The notes: generated by a model not told the origin, from the sequence alone. A DNA stretch of 64,000 nt from Gloeocapsopsis dulcis (GCF_032163395.1 NZ_CP119968.1:4676001-4740000), one strand, 5' to 3'; positions 10,286 through 20,087 are shown, counted from the stretch's first letter. A program made the numbers and translations.

Positions 10286-11124
10286 TATTCAGTGACAGAC
10301 TCTTGAGGAGAAGGCTGGGATTCTAAATATTGCAGGAATTCCAGCAACTCTTGATGCGTTAATGAAGTCCGCTTGCGCTTGTTGTATGTTTGAAGTAAGT
10401 AATCTCTTCCTTTTTGCATACTCCACTTGAGGCGCTTCATTTCATCACCTGTTTTCGCCAGTAATTCTAAATAGTTTTGGAATTCTATGACTTCAGACTC
10501 TGTCAAGAATTGACGCGATCGCTTTTTGTAAGTTCTTTCTAAATACTCGCTTTCGTGTTCTGCACTCCAGCCTAGGCGCTTCAGAAAAACATCGATATTT
10601 AACAGTGCGTCCGATAAATCAATTGGGGAACTGACCGGAGGTAAAGTAGTTTCTGTGTCATCCTGAAATTCCTGGCTACGCGATCGCAGCGGTGTAACAT
10701 TACTCCACACTCGATGCGTTTGATCGCTAGCAATGCTTGAATCACTCAATACATCTAGCTCTGATTCACTTATTGCGGTGATAGGTTCTAAAACGCGTTC
10801 AGCCTTGTACTGCGGTGGGCTTAATGAATTAGAGTTATCTAATTGAGCTTCTGGTTGATTTTCAGATGTCGTGTTTGTAAAGGTTTGCAGCAGACTAGGT
10901 TCTACTGGTGTCGCAGTAGCAGGTTGCATCAACACCAGTAAAGCTCTTTCGCGGGCTTGATCTTCCGCAAGCTCAATTGTTTCTGCGGCTGCCATACTTG
11001 TAATCCGAGTTGTGTCCTCTATTTGAACAGCTACTTGTACGATAAATTTTCCTTGATAAATCTCGACTAATTCAGATAGGAGATTGCCCGTGGGATAGCG
11101 AGCAAAAAATAATTGCGCCAACAT
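10282..11124 (-). CDS. Cyanobacterial protein of unknown function with two C-terminal helical repeats
   Basis: A 280-residue protein I cannot assign. Residues about 10-65 ([19 protein letters not shown], then [13 protein letters not shown]) have the strand-strand-strand-helix pattern of a double-stranded RNA-binding fold, but the match is by eye only. A variable, acidic linker of about 130 residues follows. The C-terminus has two copies of a ~45-residue unit: [39 protein letters not shown] and [36 protein letters not shown]. Each pairs a LGW/LKW turn, a Y..KR basic turn and an acidic helix, which suggests a small nucleic-acid or protein-binding module. It ends convergent with clpP and overlaps its stop by 4 bp. 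Confidence 0.65.
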   Translation of the reverse strand: MLAQLFFARYPTGNLLSELVEIYQGKFIVQVAVQIEDTTRITSMAAAETIELAEDQARERALLVLMQPATATPVEPSLLQTFTNTTSENQPEAQLDNSNSLSPPQYKAERVLEPITAISESELDVLSDSSIASDQTHRVWSNVTPLRSRSQEFQDDTETTLPPVSSPIDLSDALLNIDVFLKRLGWSAEHESEYLERTYKKRSRQFLTESEVIEFQNYLELLAKTGDEMKRLKWSMQKGRDYLLQTYNKRKRTSLTHQELLEFLQYLESQPSPQESVTEY

Positions 11125-11827
11125 AAGTATAATTAACTACTGCTTGAGGTAGGATTGTTTGACTTGTGAGAGTAAATTCATGCTTTGGAACTGAGTTTGA
11201 TCAAAAATTCCCTTGAAATACTATGTGTTTCTCTTTTAGCCTCATCCAAAGAGGCACGCATTACCTCATTTACTATTTTATTTTGGCGATCGCCAGAAAA
11301 ATCCTTTGCCTAAGGACATTTCTTATTTAAAATATAGTAGGGTTCACTCTTTTGGTGTCCGCTTGCTGCTGAAATTAGTGTTACCAATCCTACAAATAAG
11401 GTAACGATACTCGGCGGTAGTCTCATTACATTCATAACTACAGTCTAACGAACAGTGACTTCTAGGGAATCAAGCATCGCCAACTCACGTTGCAGTTAGT
11501 GTTGCTTGCTATCTGTCGATAGTTCATCTGTAGGTATTGAGGATGTGAATAACAGTTATATTGTTGTAGCATCCAATGTGTGGAGTACCTGCGGTTCCTC
11601 ACAAAGAGGAAGATATTGATATGGTAAGTCAATGCTACTCTGCCGCAAGCAAATCGAATAAAGGCAAAAGCTGCAGAAAGTAGGTAGAGAAACTGTATTT
11701 ATCAATTGGGTAAAGCAACTGCAGTTTGAGCTTGAGTTCTCTCAGCGCTGCTACAGTTATGTAGGCAACAACACACGGCACCAAAGGACAACACAAATAA
11801 TTTTTTGACCAAAGGTCGGTTTTCTCA
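11125..11827. other. 700-bp intergenic region upstream of zam
   Basis: No supported gene. A minus-strand frame at 11310-11435 would encode a 41-residue peptide with one hydrophobic stretch, and a plus frame at 11576-11683 a 35-residue one; neither has a ribosome site. A short stem, TTCCTC/GAGGAA with a five-base loop, lies near 11593-11610. The region probably holds the zam promoter and a long 5' leader, but I see no clear elements. Confidence 0.4.
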
Positions 11828-14212
11828 ATGGAATTTTCAATCGCTACACTACTTGCAAATTTTCATGATGATAAATTAGTCGCTGCCAAGGTACTAGAGA
11901 AAAAATTAGATTGTCTCGAAGAAACTAGCCTAACGAAGCTACACATTACCTTGGAAGTCCTCGAAAAAGTTGGCATCTTAATTAAGGAACGTGGTAAGTA
12001 TCGGCGGATACCTGAAGAAGGAGTCATTGAAGCCAAACTTCGCTGTTCAAGTAAGGGATTTTGCTTTGCAATTCAAGACGAAGAGGGTGCAGAAGATATC
12101 TATATCCGTGAAAGCCATTTAAGTACAGCCTGGAATGGCGATCGCGTCTTAGTGCGACTCACAAAAGAAGGTAGCCGCCGTCGCAGTCCTGAAGGAGAAG
12201 TGCGCCTAATTCTAGAACGTGCGAACCACAGCTTACTTGCCCGACTGAAGCAAACTGAAAAAGGCTTTCGTGCAGTTCCTTTAGATGACCGATTATTGTT
12301 TGAAATTGACTTACTACCAAGCGATATCAACTTAACCGAAGCAATCGAACACTTGATTCATGTCGAAATCTTACGCTATCCGTTAGGACAGTCACCGCCG
12401 CTGGGTCGAGTGGTACAAGTTCTGGGCGGAAGTGCAGAAGCAGCTGCGGATATTGACTTAGTTTGCTGTAAGCACGATCTGCCACGCGGTTTTAGTGAAA
12501 GCTTACTGGCTGCAGCTGCCAACTTGCCAAGTCAAATCACCAAAACAGAAACTAAACAGCGACTCGACTTGCGATCACTCCTCACAATAGCGATCGTCAC
12601 CCAGGAACGCGCCGATACTGCCTGCATTGAAAATGCTTTGACTTTAGAAAAAACTTCAGAGGGAAGATGGCGTTTGGGAATTCACATCACAGATGTTGCT
12701 CATTACATCTTGCCTGATTCACCTTTAGATAAAGAAGCGCTCAAACGAGGTAGCAGTGTTTACTTAAGAGACACAGTATTACCACTGTTCCCCGAAGCTG
12801 TTCAAGAACGCTGCTCGTTAGTAGCTGGTAGCGACAGATTAGCAATGTCTGTACTGCTTATTCTTGACTCTAACACTGGACAAATCGTCGAGTTTGAGCT
12901 TCAGCCTACAGTAATTGCGGTCGATCAACAGATTAGCGAACAACAAACACAAGCAATTATCAAAGCACAACAAGCAGCACTCAATGGTCAACAAGAACCT
13001 ACTGAGCAAACTTCTGATGAGTTACCAACCTCCATTGTGGAACTGATTCATCAGCTATCTGCGATCTTCCAAGCAGCACAAACCCAAAGGCATCAACGCG
13101 GTAGCTTTGAACTAAAACTACCTCAAGAAGATTACCCTTACTACGATGAGGGAACATTGGGAGTTGTTGTAGCAGATGATGCACCAGTGAAATCGTTATT
13201 AACTGAATTGCTGCTATTAGGAAATCAGGCGATCGCACAACATCTACAAACCCTAGCAATTCCTGCGATCTACCGCAGCCAACCTGCTCCTGATCCTGAA
13301 GACGTGCAAGAGATGATCAAGTTGGCAAGTAATTTAGGTGTAGAGCTGCAACCTGAGCAAGAAGACACTATTTCATCGGCTGACTTTCAAGCGTTTAGCG
13401 AGCAATTTGCGCAAGTACCTGACTCTGAGCAAGTACTGACATATCTTTTACAAGCGACACTCAAGCCAAGCGTTTACAGCGTTGCCCCCCAACCACACTT
13501 CGGTTTAGCACTACCAACTTACGCTCGGGGAAATTCGCCTTTGTGGCGTTATGCTGATTTACTGCTGCAGCGCGTGTTACACACCTTGTTTGATCAAGGG
13601 CGCGATCGCCGAACAACAAGAGCCAAAGAGCGGGTAAACTTGCGACATAGTTCTGCTCACGGTAACGTCACCTGGAATGTCTTACCGCCAGATATTGAGC
13701 AAGAATTAGAAACGGATCTCGCTAGACTTGTCGTGCAGCTTAACGATCGCGAAAAGGAAGTCCAAGAAGCCGAAGAAGATCTCGCTGGGCTACAAAAAGC
13801 GCAATTAATGAAACAGCGGACTGGAGAAGTTTTTCAAGGGCTGATCACTGGAGTTCAATCCTACGGCTTTTTTGTAGAAATTACGGTTCCAGATGCTAAT
13901 GGTAAGCAATTGCGCGTCGAAGGGTTAGTTCACGTTAGTTCGCTTAAAGATGATTGGTACGAGTATCGCGCCCGGCAACAAGCACTGTTTGGTCGTAAAA
14001 GCCGTACTGCTTACCGCTTAGGCGATCGCGTCGCTGTACAAGTGAAACATGTAGACTACTACCGTCAACAAATTGATTTAGTTACAGTCAATGGTGATGT
14101 TGAAGGCGATCTGCTTCAAGATGAGGGTTTGCTAGAAGATAACGACGACGATTTTAATTCTGATTTGGAAGATATCAATTCCGATTCTGATTTTTATCTT
14201 GATGAGGAGTAA
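11828..14212 (+). CDS. zam: Zam, RNase II/R-family protein with a degenerate active site
   Basis: Member of the RNB (RNase II/R) family; 794 residues. Order: N-terminal helical and cold-shock-like region, RNB domain from about 245 to 610, S1 RNA-binding domain at about 665-755, and an acidic tail (DEGLLEDNDDDF). In active RNB enzymes a TID...D.DDA motif holds four catalytic aspartates. Here the equivalent stretch (252-271) reads LTIAIVTQERADTACIENAL, so the first Asp is Ala and the last three are Cys, Glu and Asn. This loss is the published trait of cyanobacterial Zam proteins, linked to acetazolamide resistance and photosynthetic pigment balance and reported to be redox-controlled through conserved cysteines. 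Cys residues seen here include Cys213-Cys214 and Cys266. It overlaps the next gene, ubiX, by about 11 bp, so they are probably co-transcribed. Confidence 0.88.
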   Translation: MEFSIATLLANFHDDKLVAAKVLEKKLDCLEETSLTKLHITLEVLEKVGILIKERGKYRRIPEEGVIEAKLRCSSKGFCFAIQDEEGAEDIYIRESHLSTAWNGDRVLVRLTKEGSRRRSPEGEVRLILERANHSLLARLKQTEKGFRAVPLDDRLLFEIDLLPSDINLTEAIEHLIHVEILRYPLGQSPPLGRVVQVLGGSAEAAADIDLVCCKHDLPRGFSESLLAAAANLPSQITKTETKQRLDLRSLLTIAIVTQERADTACIENALTLEKTSEGRWRLGIHITDVAHYILPDSPLDKEALKRGSSVYLRDTVLPLFPEAVQERCSLVAGSDRLAMSVLLILDSNTGQIVEFELQPTVIAVDQQISEQQTQAIIKAQQAALNGQQEPTEQTSDELPTSIVELIHQLSAIFQAAQTQRHQRGSFELKLPQEDYPYYDEGTLGVVVADDAPVKSLLTELLLLGNQAIAQHLQTLAIPAIYRSQPAPDPEDVQEMIKLASNLGVELQPEQEDTISSADFQAFSEQFAQVPDSEQVLTYLLQATLKPSVYSVAPQPHFGLALPTYARGNSPLWRYADLLLQRVLHTLFDQGRDRRTTRAKERVNLRHSSAHGNVTWNVLPPDIEQELETDLARLVVQLNDREKEVQEAEEDLAGLQKAQLMKQRTGEVFQGLITGVQSYGFFVEITVPDANGKQLRVEGLVHVSSLKDDWYEYRARQQALFGRKSRTAYRLGDRVAVQVKHVDYYRQQIDLVTVNGDVEGDLLQDEGLLEDNDDDFNSDLEDINSDSDFYLDEE

Positions 14213-14873
14213 ACTCAATAATCTTGTGTCTAATCACCAGCAATCAATTCATCAAACCACGCCTAAATTGCCACTTATCTTAGGAGTTTCTGGAGCATCG
14301 GGGTTAATTTATGCCGTTCGTGCGCTCAAGTTTCTCTTAGCTGCTGAATACGCAGTCGAACTTGTTGCCTCTAAATCAACGTACATGGTTTGGCAAGCTG
14401 AGCAAAATATCCGAATGCCAGTGGAACCCTTGCAGCAAGAGCAGTTCTGGCGACAGCAAGCTGGTGTGGAAACACAAGGAAAACTCTACTGTCACCACTG
14501 GAGCAATGTAGGAGCCAATATTGCCAGCGGCTCCTACCGCACTCTTGGTATGGTTGTCATTCCCTGTAGTATGAGTACTGTAGCCAAACTTGCGGCTGGG
14601 CTGAGTTCAGACTTGCTTGAGCGGGCATCAGACGTACAACTAAAAGAAGGACGCAAACTGGTTATTGTGCCGCGTGAAACTCCTTTTAGCTTAATTCACT
14701 TAAGAAACTTAACGATGCTCGCTGAAGCTGGTGCAAGAATCGTTCCAGCAATTCCTGCTTGGTATCATAAACCACAAACAATTGAAGATTTAGTTGATTT
14801 TGTTGTTGCCCGTGCTTTGGATCAACTTGATATTGATTGTATTCCCATTCAGCGATGGCAGGGATGTGATTAA
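14202..14873 (+). CDS. ubiX: Flavin prenyltransferase
   Basis: Prenylates FMN to make the cofactor of UbiD-type decarboxylases. The 223-residue product has the family fold markers: LGVSGASGLIYAVRALKFLL (flavin binding), VASKSTYMVWQAEQ, VIPCSMSTVAKLAAGLSSDLLERASDV and VPRETPFSLIHLRNLTMLAEAGARIVPAIPAWYHKP. I choose the ATG at 14202; a TTG three bases earlier and a GTG at 14226 are alternatives. About 20 residues precede the conserved core, longer than in most UbiX proteins, so the GTG could be correct. It overlaps the end of zam, and the pair is likely one transcript. The partner decarboxylase is not in the window. Confidence 0.92.
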   Translation: MRSKLNNLVSNHQQSIHQTTPKLPLILGVSGASGLIYAVRALKFLLAAEYAVELVASKSTYMVWQAEQNIRMPVEPLQQEQFWRQQAGVETQGKLYCHHWSNVGANIASGSYRTLGMVVIPCSMSTVAKLAAGLSSDLLERASDVQLKEGRKLVIVPRETPFSLIHLRNLTMLAEAGARIVPAIPAWYHKPQTIEDLVDFVVARALDQLDIDCIPIQRWQGCD

Positions 14874-14970
14874 GAGGGGTCAAGATGAATATCAATGCCT
14901 TGCTTGTGCGCGATGCAGCAGGCTCCTTCTTCGGCGAAAATAGAAGGGTAATACCCTATCACCTAAAACT

Positions 14971-15663
14971 ATGCCTGTTTTGCGACTACTTTTGCTGTTG
15001 GTGGTGTTGGGAGGGCTAACTTTGTTACTGTTGCAAAACTGGTCCCCAGTCCTTCCACTTGTATTTTTGGGTGGGCGATCGCTAGCGCTACCCCTAGCTG
15101 CGTGGATTTTGCTCAGCATAACTGCTGGAGCTTTTTCTGCATTACTAATCGCGGGTTTATTTAAAACGTCGAATTACTTCGCCCAAAGCCAAGTCAAGCA
15201 GCGTAGTGTTGTTGGTCGTACGCCACCACGTCAAAATCAACGTACTGTCAAGCAAGAATATACAACAGCAGCAAGTGCCACATATTCATCAGCATCTACG
15301 TCATCTACAACGAGTGATACGACTGATGATTGGAATAGCGATAATTCCACAGATGATGATTGGGACTTTGAAGAAAACACAACACCACAAGGAAGCTTTC
15401 GCCCAGAAACAACTATCCAAGACTCTAAGACTTACGAAGTCAGCTCTAATCCAAGGAGCAATCAATCAAGTTCTGTTTACTCATATAGTTCTAATGAACC
15501 ACGAAACACTAATGTCGGTAAAACTGAATCAATCTATGATGCTGACTATCGTGTGATTACGCCACCTTATGGTAGTAGGACAAATACAACGGAGGAAGAC
15601 GAGGATTGGGGCTTTGAGGATGACGAGTTTGAGGATGAGGATGATAATTCACCCTTGAAATAA
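14971..15663 (+). CDS. Membrane protein with LapA-like N-terminus and acidic disordered tail
   Basis: A 230-residue protein. The first ~75 residues make two membrane spans (LRLLLLLVVLGGLTLLLLQN and LAAWILLSITAGAFSALLIAGLF) with the short LapA/DUF1049 pattern: a span, a polar turn with QN, a glycine-rich turn, a second span. The remaining 150 residues are disordered: serine/threonine-rich, then repeated acidic-tryptophan motifs (DDWNSD, DDDWDFEE, DEDWGFEDDEFEDEDD). Those DWxFE motifs look like short binding motifs presented to the cytoplasm or stroma side. The function of this family in cyanobacteria is not known to me. It lies ~100 bp after ubiX on the same strand. Start ATG at 14971 has no strong ribosome site. 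Confidence 0.75.
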   Translation: MPVLRLLLLLVVLGGLTLLLLQNWSPVLPLVFLGGRSLALPLAAWILLSITAGAFSALLIAGLFKTSNYFAQSQVKQRSVVGRTPPRQNQRTVKQEYTTAASATYSSASTSSTTSDTTDDWNSDNSTDDDWDFEENTTPQGSFRPETTIQDSKTYEVSSNPRSNQSSSVYSYSSNEPRNTNVGKTESIYDADYRVITPPYGSRTNTTEEDEDWGFEDDEFEDEDDNSPLK

Positions 15664-15721
15664 AATCTGCTGAGTCAGGCGCAATTAACCGTGTGACCAA
15701 TCACATTAATGCAGAAGCTCA

Positions 15722-15934
15722 CTAAGTAAATTGCTCAACTGCTGTGTACTGAAACCGCTCGCGTGATTCTTGCTTGACTTTACCTGTCATGGCAGCTTCC
15801 TGCAATGCCATAAAAGCATTGAGGTCTTCTAGGTCATATCGAGTTGTGAGTAATTGTCGCAGTTGTTCCTCTGCTTCAATAGTTAAGTAGCCAGTTTTTA
15901 GTGTCTTCTGCACTAGTTCACGAATCAAAGCCAT
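15722..15934 (-). CDS. Small conserved-looking cyanobacterial protein, 70 residues
   Basis: A small soluble helical protein of unknown function. The sequence starts MALIRELVQKTLKTGYLTIEAEEQLRQLL and continues with a short TRYDLEDLNAFMALQEAAMTGKV helix pair. A GAGG ribosome site precedes the ATG at 15934 at fair spacing. Amphipathic helices, normal codon usage and similarity from memory to small cyanobacterial hypothetical proteins with the LxxxGYLTxEAEExLRxL pattern support a real gene. It is convergent with the LapA-like gene. No membrane segment or cysteine is present. A regulator or adaptor role is possible but unsupported. Confidence 0.7.
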   Translation of the reverse strand: MALIRELVQKTLKTGYLTIEAEEQLRQLLTTRYDLEDLNAFMALQEAAMTGKVKQESRERFQYTAVEQFT

Positions 15935-16270
15935 GCTTTAAACCTCATCCATAACACCTGAAGGGTGGAACTACCTACGAACTAACAATGATTTGCATTC
16001 ATTGAGTGCTGGAGTTTAAGTTAGGTATAGTAGCGTTAGCAACACAAGTAATTAAAGTTAGACTTTGCTCAGCGCAAGCCAAACCCTATTATGTTGTGAC
16101 GTACAAGAATTAATAATGTTTCAATAATCAATTAAGCCAAAGATAACTAAGTTATTAAGTAATTTATCACCTAACATTCGTTATGTAAATCGTTAGCTTA
16201 ACGCTGTTAATAGTTTAATAACATCAACTACATTGTTCTTGTGTAGCAGCCAAAATTAAAAGTTAATGAA
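15935..16270. other. Intergenic region upstream of the STAND NTPase gene
   Basis: A/T-rich, no frame of note. It holds the divergent upstream regions of the 70-residue protein gene and the NB-ARC gene. Imperfect inverted repeats built on TTAA occur at about 16190-16225 (TTAGCTTAACGC, TGTTAATAGTTTAATAACA). They could be operator-like but are too A/T-rich to weigh. Confidence 0.4.
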
Positions 16271-17788
16271 ATGCACTCTAAAACAAAGCTAGTAGAGTCC
16301 CAATTTACCGCAGCAGAAGAACTCTGGAATTTAGAAAAGCTGTATATAGATTTAGCCAAGGCAAAGGAAAAGTCCTTAACGGCTGTGGAAAAATCATTAC
16401 TCAGAGGTTTACTTTGTGGCTATAGTCCAGCAGAGATAGCCAGGATTATTTATCAAAATCGTAGTAGCAGTACAGTCAGAGTTTATTTATCAAATGGATT
16501 ATATAAGTATATAGAAGAAATGTTGAGTTTTCAAACAGGAGACTTCGTTAAGATCCAAAATTGGAGTCGCGTAGTTCAACTACTAGAAAAAGCTGGATAT
16601 AGAAATTTGACTGCCAAGGCAAATTATGAATCTACCCCACTACCAAATCAACATTTAGAGACTGTCGTTACGACACCCAAACAAGATTGGGGCGAAGCAA
16701 TTGATGCTAAGATTTTTTACGGACGAAATCAAGAACTGCGATCGCTACAGCAATGGATTGTCGCCGATCAGTGTCGCGTCGTTGCCCTGCTAGGCATGGG
16801 TGGTGTTGGTAAAACGGCTTTATCTGTCAAAATTGCCGAACAAGTCCAAGAACATTTTCAGTATGTTATTTGGCGATCGCTGATCCATGCACCATGCATA
16901 GAAGATATTTTAGAGCAACTGCTGCAGTTTTTTGCGACTGAGTCAATTCACTCTGCTAAAGACACCCACGACAAGATTTCGCAACTTTTGCAATATCTGC
17001 GCACTTTTCGCTGTTTGATCGTACTCGATGGTTTTGAGGCAATTCTTGACACTGGCGATCGCTCTTTTAAATATATCGAAGGCTATCAAGGCTACGCCGA
17101 GTTAATTCGACGTCTTGGAGAATCGCCACATCAAAGCTGCTTAGTTTTTACAAGCCGAGAACAGCCTAGCGAGATTGCAGCTATCCAGGGGACAGCCCTA
17201 CCAGTGCGGGTATTAAAACTTACAGGACTTAGTATAACTGAGGTTGCTTCAATCTTAAAAGTTAAAGGACTTGTAAACTTCTCTGAAGAAGAATGCCACT
17301 TTCTTGTTGATTGCTACTCTGGTAATCCTTTATTTATTAAAATTGCTGCGACTGTAATTCAAGATGTATTTGCTAATAATATTGCTAAACTCAGAGCACA
17401 GGGTAATATTCTTTTTAGCGAGATGCGAGAAGTTATTGCTCAACAATTATCTCGGTTATCTGTGCTAGAAGAACAAGTCTTGTACTGGCTGACATTAAAT
17501 CCTCAGTCTAATTTAGTCTCAAATTTACAACGCGAAATACCACTCGACGCTTCAAACTTAGAAATTTTGGAGGCAATTGTTTTTTTGCAACGACGAAATA
17601 TTATCGATAGTCACCTATCTCAACTCGTTCAAAAAAAGTGCTTTGCAGCTTATATTACTGAATACCTAAGCGATCGCATTTATCAAAGCCTGAGAAATCA
17701 TCAAGATATCTCTATTTTTAGAAAGGGAGTTATTCAAAATTATTTGAGTACTGTAGTCAGTTTAAGTAACAAAACTGAAGTTGTATAG
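16271..17788 (+). CDS. NB-ARC STAND NTPase without C-terminal sensor repeats
   Basis: A 505-residue signal-transduction ATPase of the STAND class. Residues 1-110 form the helical HTH-like domain often found at the N-terminus of cyanobacterial NB-ARC/WD40 proteins (TAVEKSLLRGLLCGYSPAEIARIIY, SSTVRVYLSNGLYKYIEEML). The NB-ARC core follows: P-loop GMGGVGKTALS (Lys181), Walker B CLIVLDGFEAIL, the sensor-like CLVFTSREQP and the GNPLFIKIAATVI (GxP) motif. After about residue 380 there is only a winged-helix region; the WD40 or TPR sensor that normally follows is absent. The frame ends cleanly and the downstream 160 bp holds no continuation. It may be a naturally short form or a truncated copy. No effector, toxin or partner gene lies beside it, so a defence role is only a possibility. 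Confidence 0.85.
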   Translation: MHSKTKLVESQFTAAEELWNLEKLYIDLAKAKEKSLTAVEKSLLRGLLCGYSPAEIARIIYQNRSSSTVRVYLSNGLYKYIEEMLSFQTGDFVKIQNWSRVVQLLEKAGYRNLTAKANYESTPLPNQHLETVVTTPKQDWGEAIDAKIFYGRNQELRSLQQWIVADQCRVVALLGMGGVGKTALSVKIAEQVQEHFQYVIWRSLIHAPCIEDILEQLLQFFATESIHSAKDTHDKISQLLQYLRTFRCLIVLDGFEAILDTGDRSFKYIEGYQGYAELIRRLGESPHQSCLVFTSREQPSEIAAIQGTALPVRVLKLTGLSITEVASILKVKGLVNFSEEECHFLVDCYSGNPLFIKIAATVIQDVFANNIAKLRAQGNILFSEMREVIAQQLSRLSVLEEQVLYWLTLNPQSNLVSNLQREIPLDASNLEILEAIVFLQRRNIIDSHLSQLVQKKCFAAYITEYLSDRIYQSLRNHQDISIFRKGVIQNYLSTVVSLSNKTEVV

Positions 17789-17948
17789 ATAATAGTAAAG
17801 TTTTGTAGCAAGTTTATTTGAGTTAGAACTACTCTTTAACGAACCACGCTTCAGCACAGAGAAAAGAAAAGGAGAGGAATCTATTAAGTATTTAAGATTT
17901 TTGTATTACAGTTTTAATGTTAATAGTGAGTGACTGAACAATAGTATT

Positions 17949-18527
17949 GTGAACAAATCAAGTGGGCAAAGCAATTTATTGAAGGGAGTCAACTTGTACT
18001 TAGTTGGCATGATGGGTACTGGCAAAACAACCGTAGGGCGTACCTTAGCAACTAAACTCGGTTATAAATTTGTGGATACGGATGAGATTATTACTCAAGT
18101 AACACAGCAATCGATTAGCCAAGTGTTTGCGGCAAGTGGTGAATCAGCGTTTAGGCAGATAGAAACTCAAGTTTTAGCAAGAGTTTGTGCTTATACACAT
18201 TTAGCGATCGCCACAGGTGGTGGTATTGTCTTACGGCGCGAAAATTGGAGTTATTTGCACCACGGTTTAATTGTCTGGCTTGATGCACCAATAGAATTGC
18301 TCTACACCCGCTTAAATACTGATGAAACTCGACCATTACTCCAAGCAGGTGACTTACGCACCCAGCTAGAAACTATCTTGCAACAGCGACAGCCACTTTA
18401 TTCACAAGCTGATCTCCGAGTTGACGTGACCTTGGAAGAAACGCCAGAACAACTTGCTACACGAATATTAGAAGCAATTCCTCAAGTCTTGAAGAAGGCA
18501 GGCGAGATGCCTGCATCACAATTTTAA
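17949..18527 (+). CDS. aroK: Shikimate kinase
   Basis: Phosphorylates shikimate at the 3-hydroxyl in aromatic amino acid synthesis. The 192-residue product has the P-loop [12 protein letters not shown], the shikimate-binding DTDE of [19 protein letters not shown] with the substrate-binding Arg, the GGG loop ATGGGIVLR, and the lid arginine region DETRPLLQ. The start is a GTG at 17949; no ATG lies in frame nearby and the sequence before the P-loop is the expected length. The gene precedes argB by about 90 bp on the same strand. Another aromatic pathway gene, aroQ, lies 20 kb away in the window. Confidence 0.95.
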   Translation: MNKSSGQSNLLKGVNLYLVGMMGTGKTTVGRTLATKLGYKFVDTDEIITQVTQQSISQVFAASGESAFRQIETQVLARVCAYTHLAIATGGGIVLRRENWSYLHHGLIVWLDAPIELLYTRLNTDETRPLLQAGDLRTQLETILQQRQPLYSQADLRVDVTLEETPEQLATRILEAIPQVLKKAGEMPASQF

Positions 18528-18613
18528 ACTTTAAATTGTTGCAATTGAGATTGTTGAGAAGCACGAATTCTTTTAAACTGCAGTGCATACTTTTTGCTTA
18601 TTCAAAGCTACTC

Positions 18614-19507
18614 ATGTTCAACGATAGCAATTACATTAGAGAAACCGAAGCTACCCGCGTCCGAGTGCTGAGCGAAGCACTACCTTATATTCAACAGTTT
18701 GCCGGAAGAACCGTTGTCGTAAAATACGGCGGTGCGGCGATGAAAGATAGTTTACTTAAAGATAAAGTTATTCGCGACATTGTATTTTTATCTTGTGTAG
18801 GACTACGACCAGTCGTTGTTCACGGTGGTGGACCAGAAATTAATAGCTGGTTAGATAAGTTGGGAATTGAGCCGCAGTTTAGAAATGGCTTGCGCGTCAC
18901 GGATGCTGCGACAATGGATGTTGTGGAGATGGTATTGGTTGGTCGCGTTAATAAAGAAATTGTTTCTCTGATTAACCGTGCTGGTGGTTCTGCGGTTGGA
19001 TTGTGCGGTAAAGATGGCAATTTAATCAAAGCACGTCCTCAAGGTCAAGAAGGTATTGGCTTTGTGGGGGAAGTCACTAGTATGGATGTGAACATTTTGG
19101 AGGCGCTAGTTAAAAACGGTTATATTCCTGTTGTGTCGAGTGTGGCAGCAGATGAAACAGGTCAAGCCTATAATATTAATGCCGATACTGCCGCCGGCGA
19201 ACTGGCTGCCGCATTAGGTGCAGAAAAATTAATTTTACTAACCGATACGCCAGGAATTTTAAAAGAGTATCAAGATCCTTCTAGCTTGCTGCACAAACTA
19301 GATATTCAACAAGCGCGGGAACTAATCGCGCAAGGCGTTGTGAGCGGTGGAATGATTCCGAAAGTTAATTGTTGCGTGCGATCGCTCGCGCAAGGAGTCC
19401 ATGCTGCCCATATTATCGATGGGAGAATTCCTCACGCTTTACTGCTAGAAATCTTTACCGACAGTGGTATTGGCTCAATGATTGTAGCCTCGGAGTTTAT
19501 GGGGTGA
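18614..19507 (+). CDS. argB: Acetylglutamate kinase
   Basis: Phosphorylates N-acetylglutamate in arginine synthesis; in cyanobacteria it is the target of PII signalling and of arginine feedback. I choose ATG 18614, giving 297 residues that start [29 protein letters not shown]. The frame stays open 78 bp further upstream, but those codons have no family match. The N-terminal helix [18 protein letters not shown] is the one found in arginine-sensitive, hexameric forms. Other markers: [10 protein letters not shown] (phosphate binding), [23 protein letters not shown] and GGMIPKV near the C-terminus. Spacing from aroK suggests a shared transcript. Confidence 0.96.
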   Translation: MFNDSNYIRETEATRVRVLSEALPYIQQFAGRTVVVKYGGAAMKDSLLKDKVIRDIVFLSCVGLRPVVVHGGGPEINSWLDKLGIEPQFRNGLRVTDAATMDVVEMVLVGRVNKEIVSLINRAGGSAVGLCGKDGNLIKARPQGQEGIGFVGEVTSMDVNILEALVKNGYIPVVSSVAADETGQAYNINADTAAGELAAALGAEKLILLTDTPGILKEYQDPSSLLHKLDIQQARELIAQGVVSGGMIPKVNCCVRSLAQGVHAAHIIDGRIPHALLLEIFTDSGIGSMIVASEFMG

Positions 19508-19670
19508 AGAGGAATTAGTTATGAGTTATGAGTTATGAGTCCTAAAGAGTTTTGAATTTTGAATTAAAAGAATCTTCTTAACTCAACACTCAACACTCAA
19601 CACTTATAACTCTGTTAAGCTCAACACTCAAAATTCATCATTGATAACTCCCTGCACCTCTACTCTGCCT
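19508..19670. repeat. Dispersed A/T-rich repeats
   Basis: Copies of the same short words as at 9346-9676: AGTTATGAG twice, TTTTGAATTTTGAATTAAAAG, AACTCAACACTCAACACTC and CTTATAACTC. They read as a mirror-like array of imperfect inverted words. No terminator with a U-run is visible. Confidence 0.8.
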
Positions 19671-20087
19671 TCAAGGAACAATAATAAAGCCTGATGGTAC
19701 TCTGTTAAAACGCCGATACCCTGAATCGAGAATCACTGGATTAATTAACGTTGAATCTCGAATTGTGGGATTAACTAAAACAGGATTGACCAATGTAGAA
19801 TTGACGACTGTACCTGTTCTCTTTGTAGGAATAGAACTCCATGAATTTATTGGAGTACGGCGAACAGAAAATCCAGTTACGGGATCGACGGGCATAGGAG
19901 TAGGAATAGGACTACCGTAGATAAAGGAACCAACAATCTGCGGTTGACTGACGCCGTAGGGAACTTCTTGACTAAATACTACTGATTGCGCCGCGACTGG
20001 TGCTGATGGCATTGCGACAAGTACTGCACCAAAAACTAAAGGTGTTAAGGCACTAGTCGCACTCAATATTTTTTTGAATTGAATCAT
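19671..20087 (-). CDS. Secreted protein of unknown function with short internal repeats
   Basis: A 138-residue exported protein. It begins with a signal peptide: MIQFKKILSATSALTPLVFGAVLVAMPSAPVAAQS, cleavage likely after AAQ or AQS. The mature part contains degenerate repeats of the form ST-L-(V/I)-NPV-(L/I): STLVNPVLVNPTIRD and STLINPVILDS. These are beta-strand-like and asparagine-spaced, suggesting a small pentapeptide-like or solenoid surface. No catalytic motif is seen. The start ATG at 20087 is used because it gives the standard signal peptide charge and length. I do not recognise a named family. Confidence 0.65.
   Translation of the reverse strand: MIQFKKILSATSALTPLVFGAVLVAMPSAPVAAQSVVFSQEVPYGVSQPQIVGSFIYGSPIPTPMPVDPVTGFSVRRTPINSWSSIPTKRTGTVVNSTLVNPVLVNPTIRDSTLINPVILDSGYRRFNRVPSGFIIVP

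Noticed and set aside
11310-11435. 41-codon minus-strand frame with one hydrophobic stretch
   Set aside because: No Shine-Dalgarno and no recognised similarity; kept as a note in the intergenic entry only.
11576-11683. 35-codon plus-strand frame starting MCGVPAVPHKEED
   Set aside because: No ribosome site and no recognised family, and the window gives no conservation evidence.
16271-17788. Defence island around the STAND NTPase
   Set aside because: Neighbours are housekeeping genes (aroK, argB, ubiX) and no effector or nuclease is linked.
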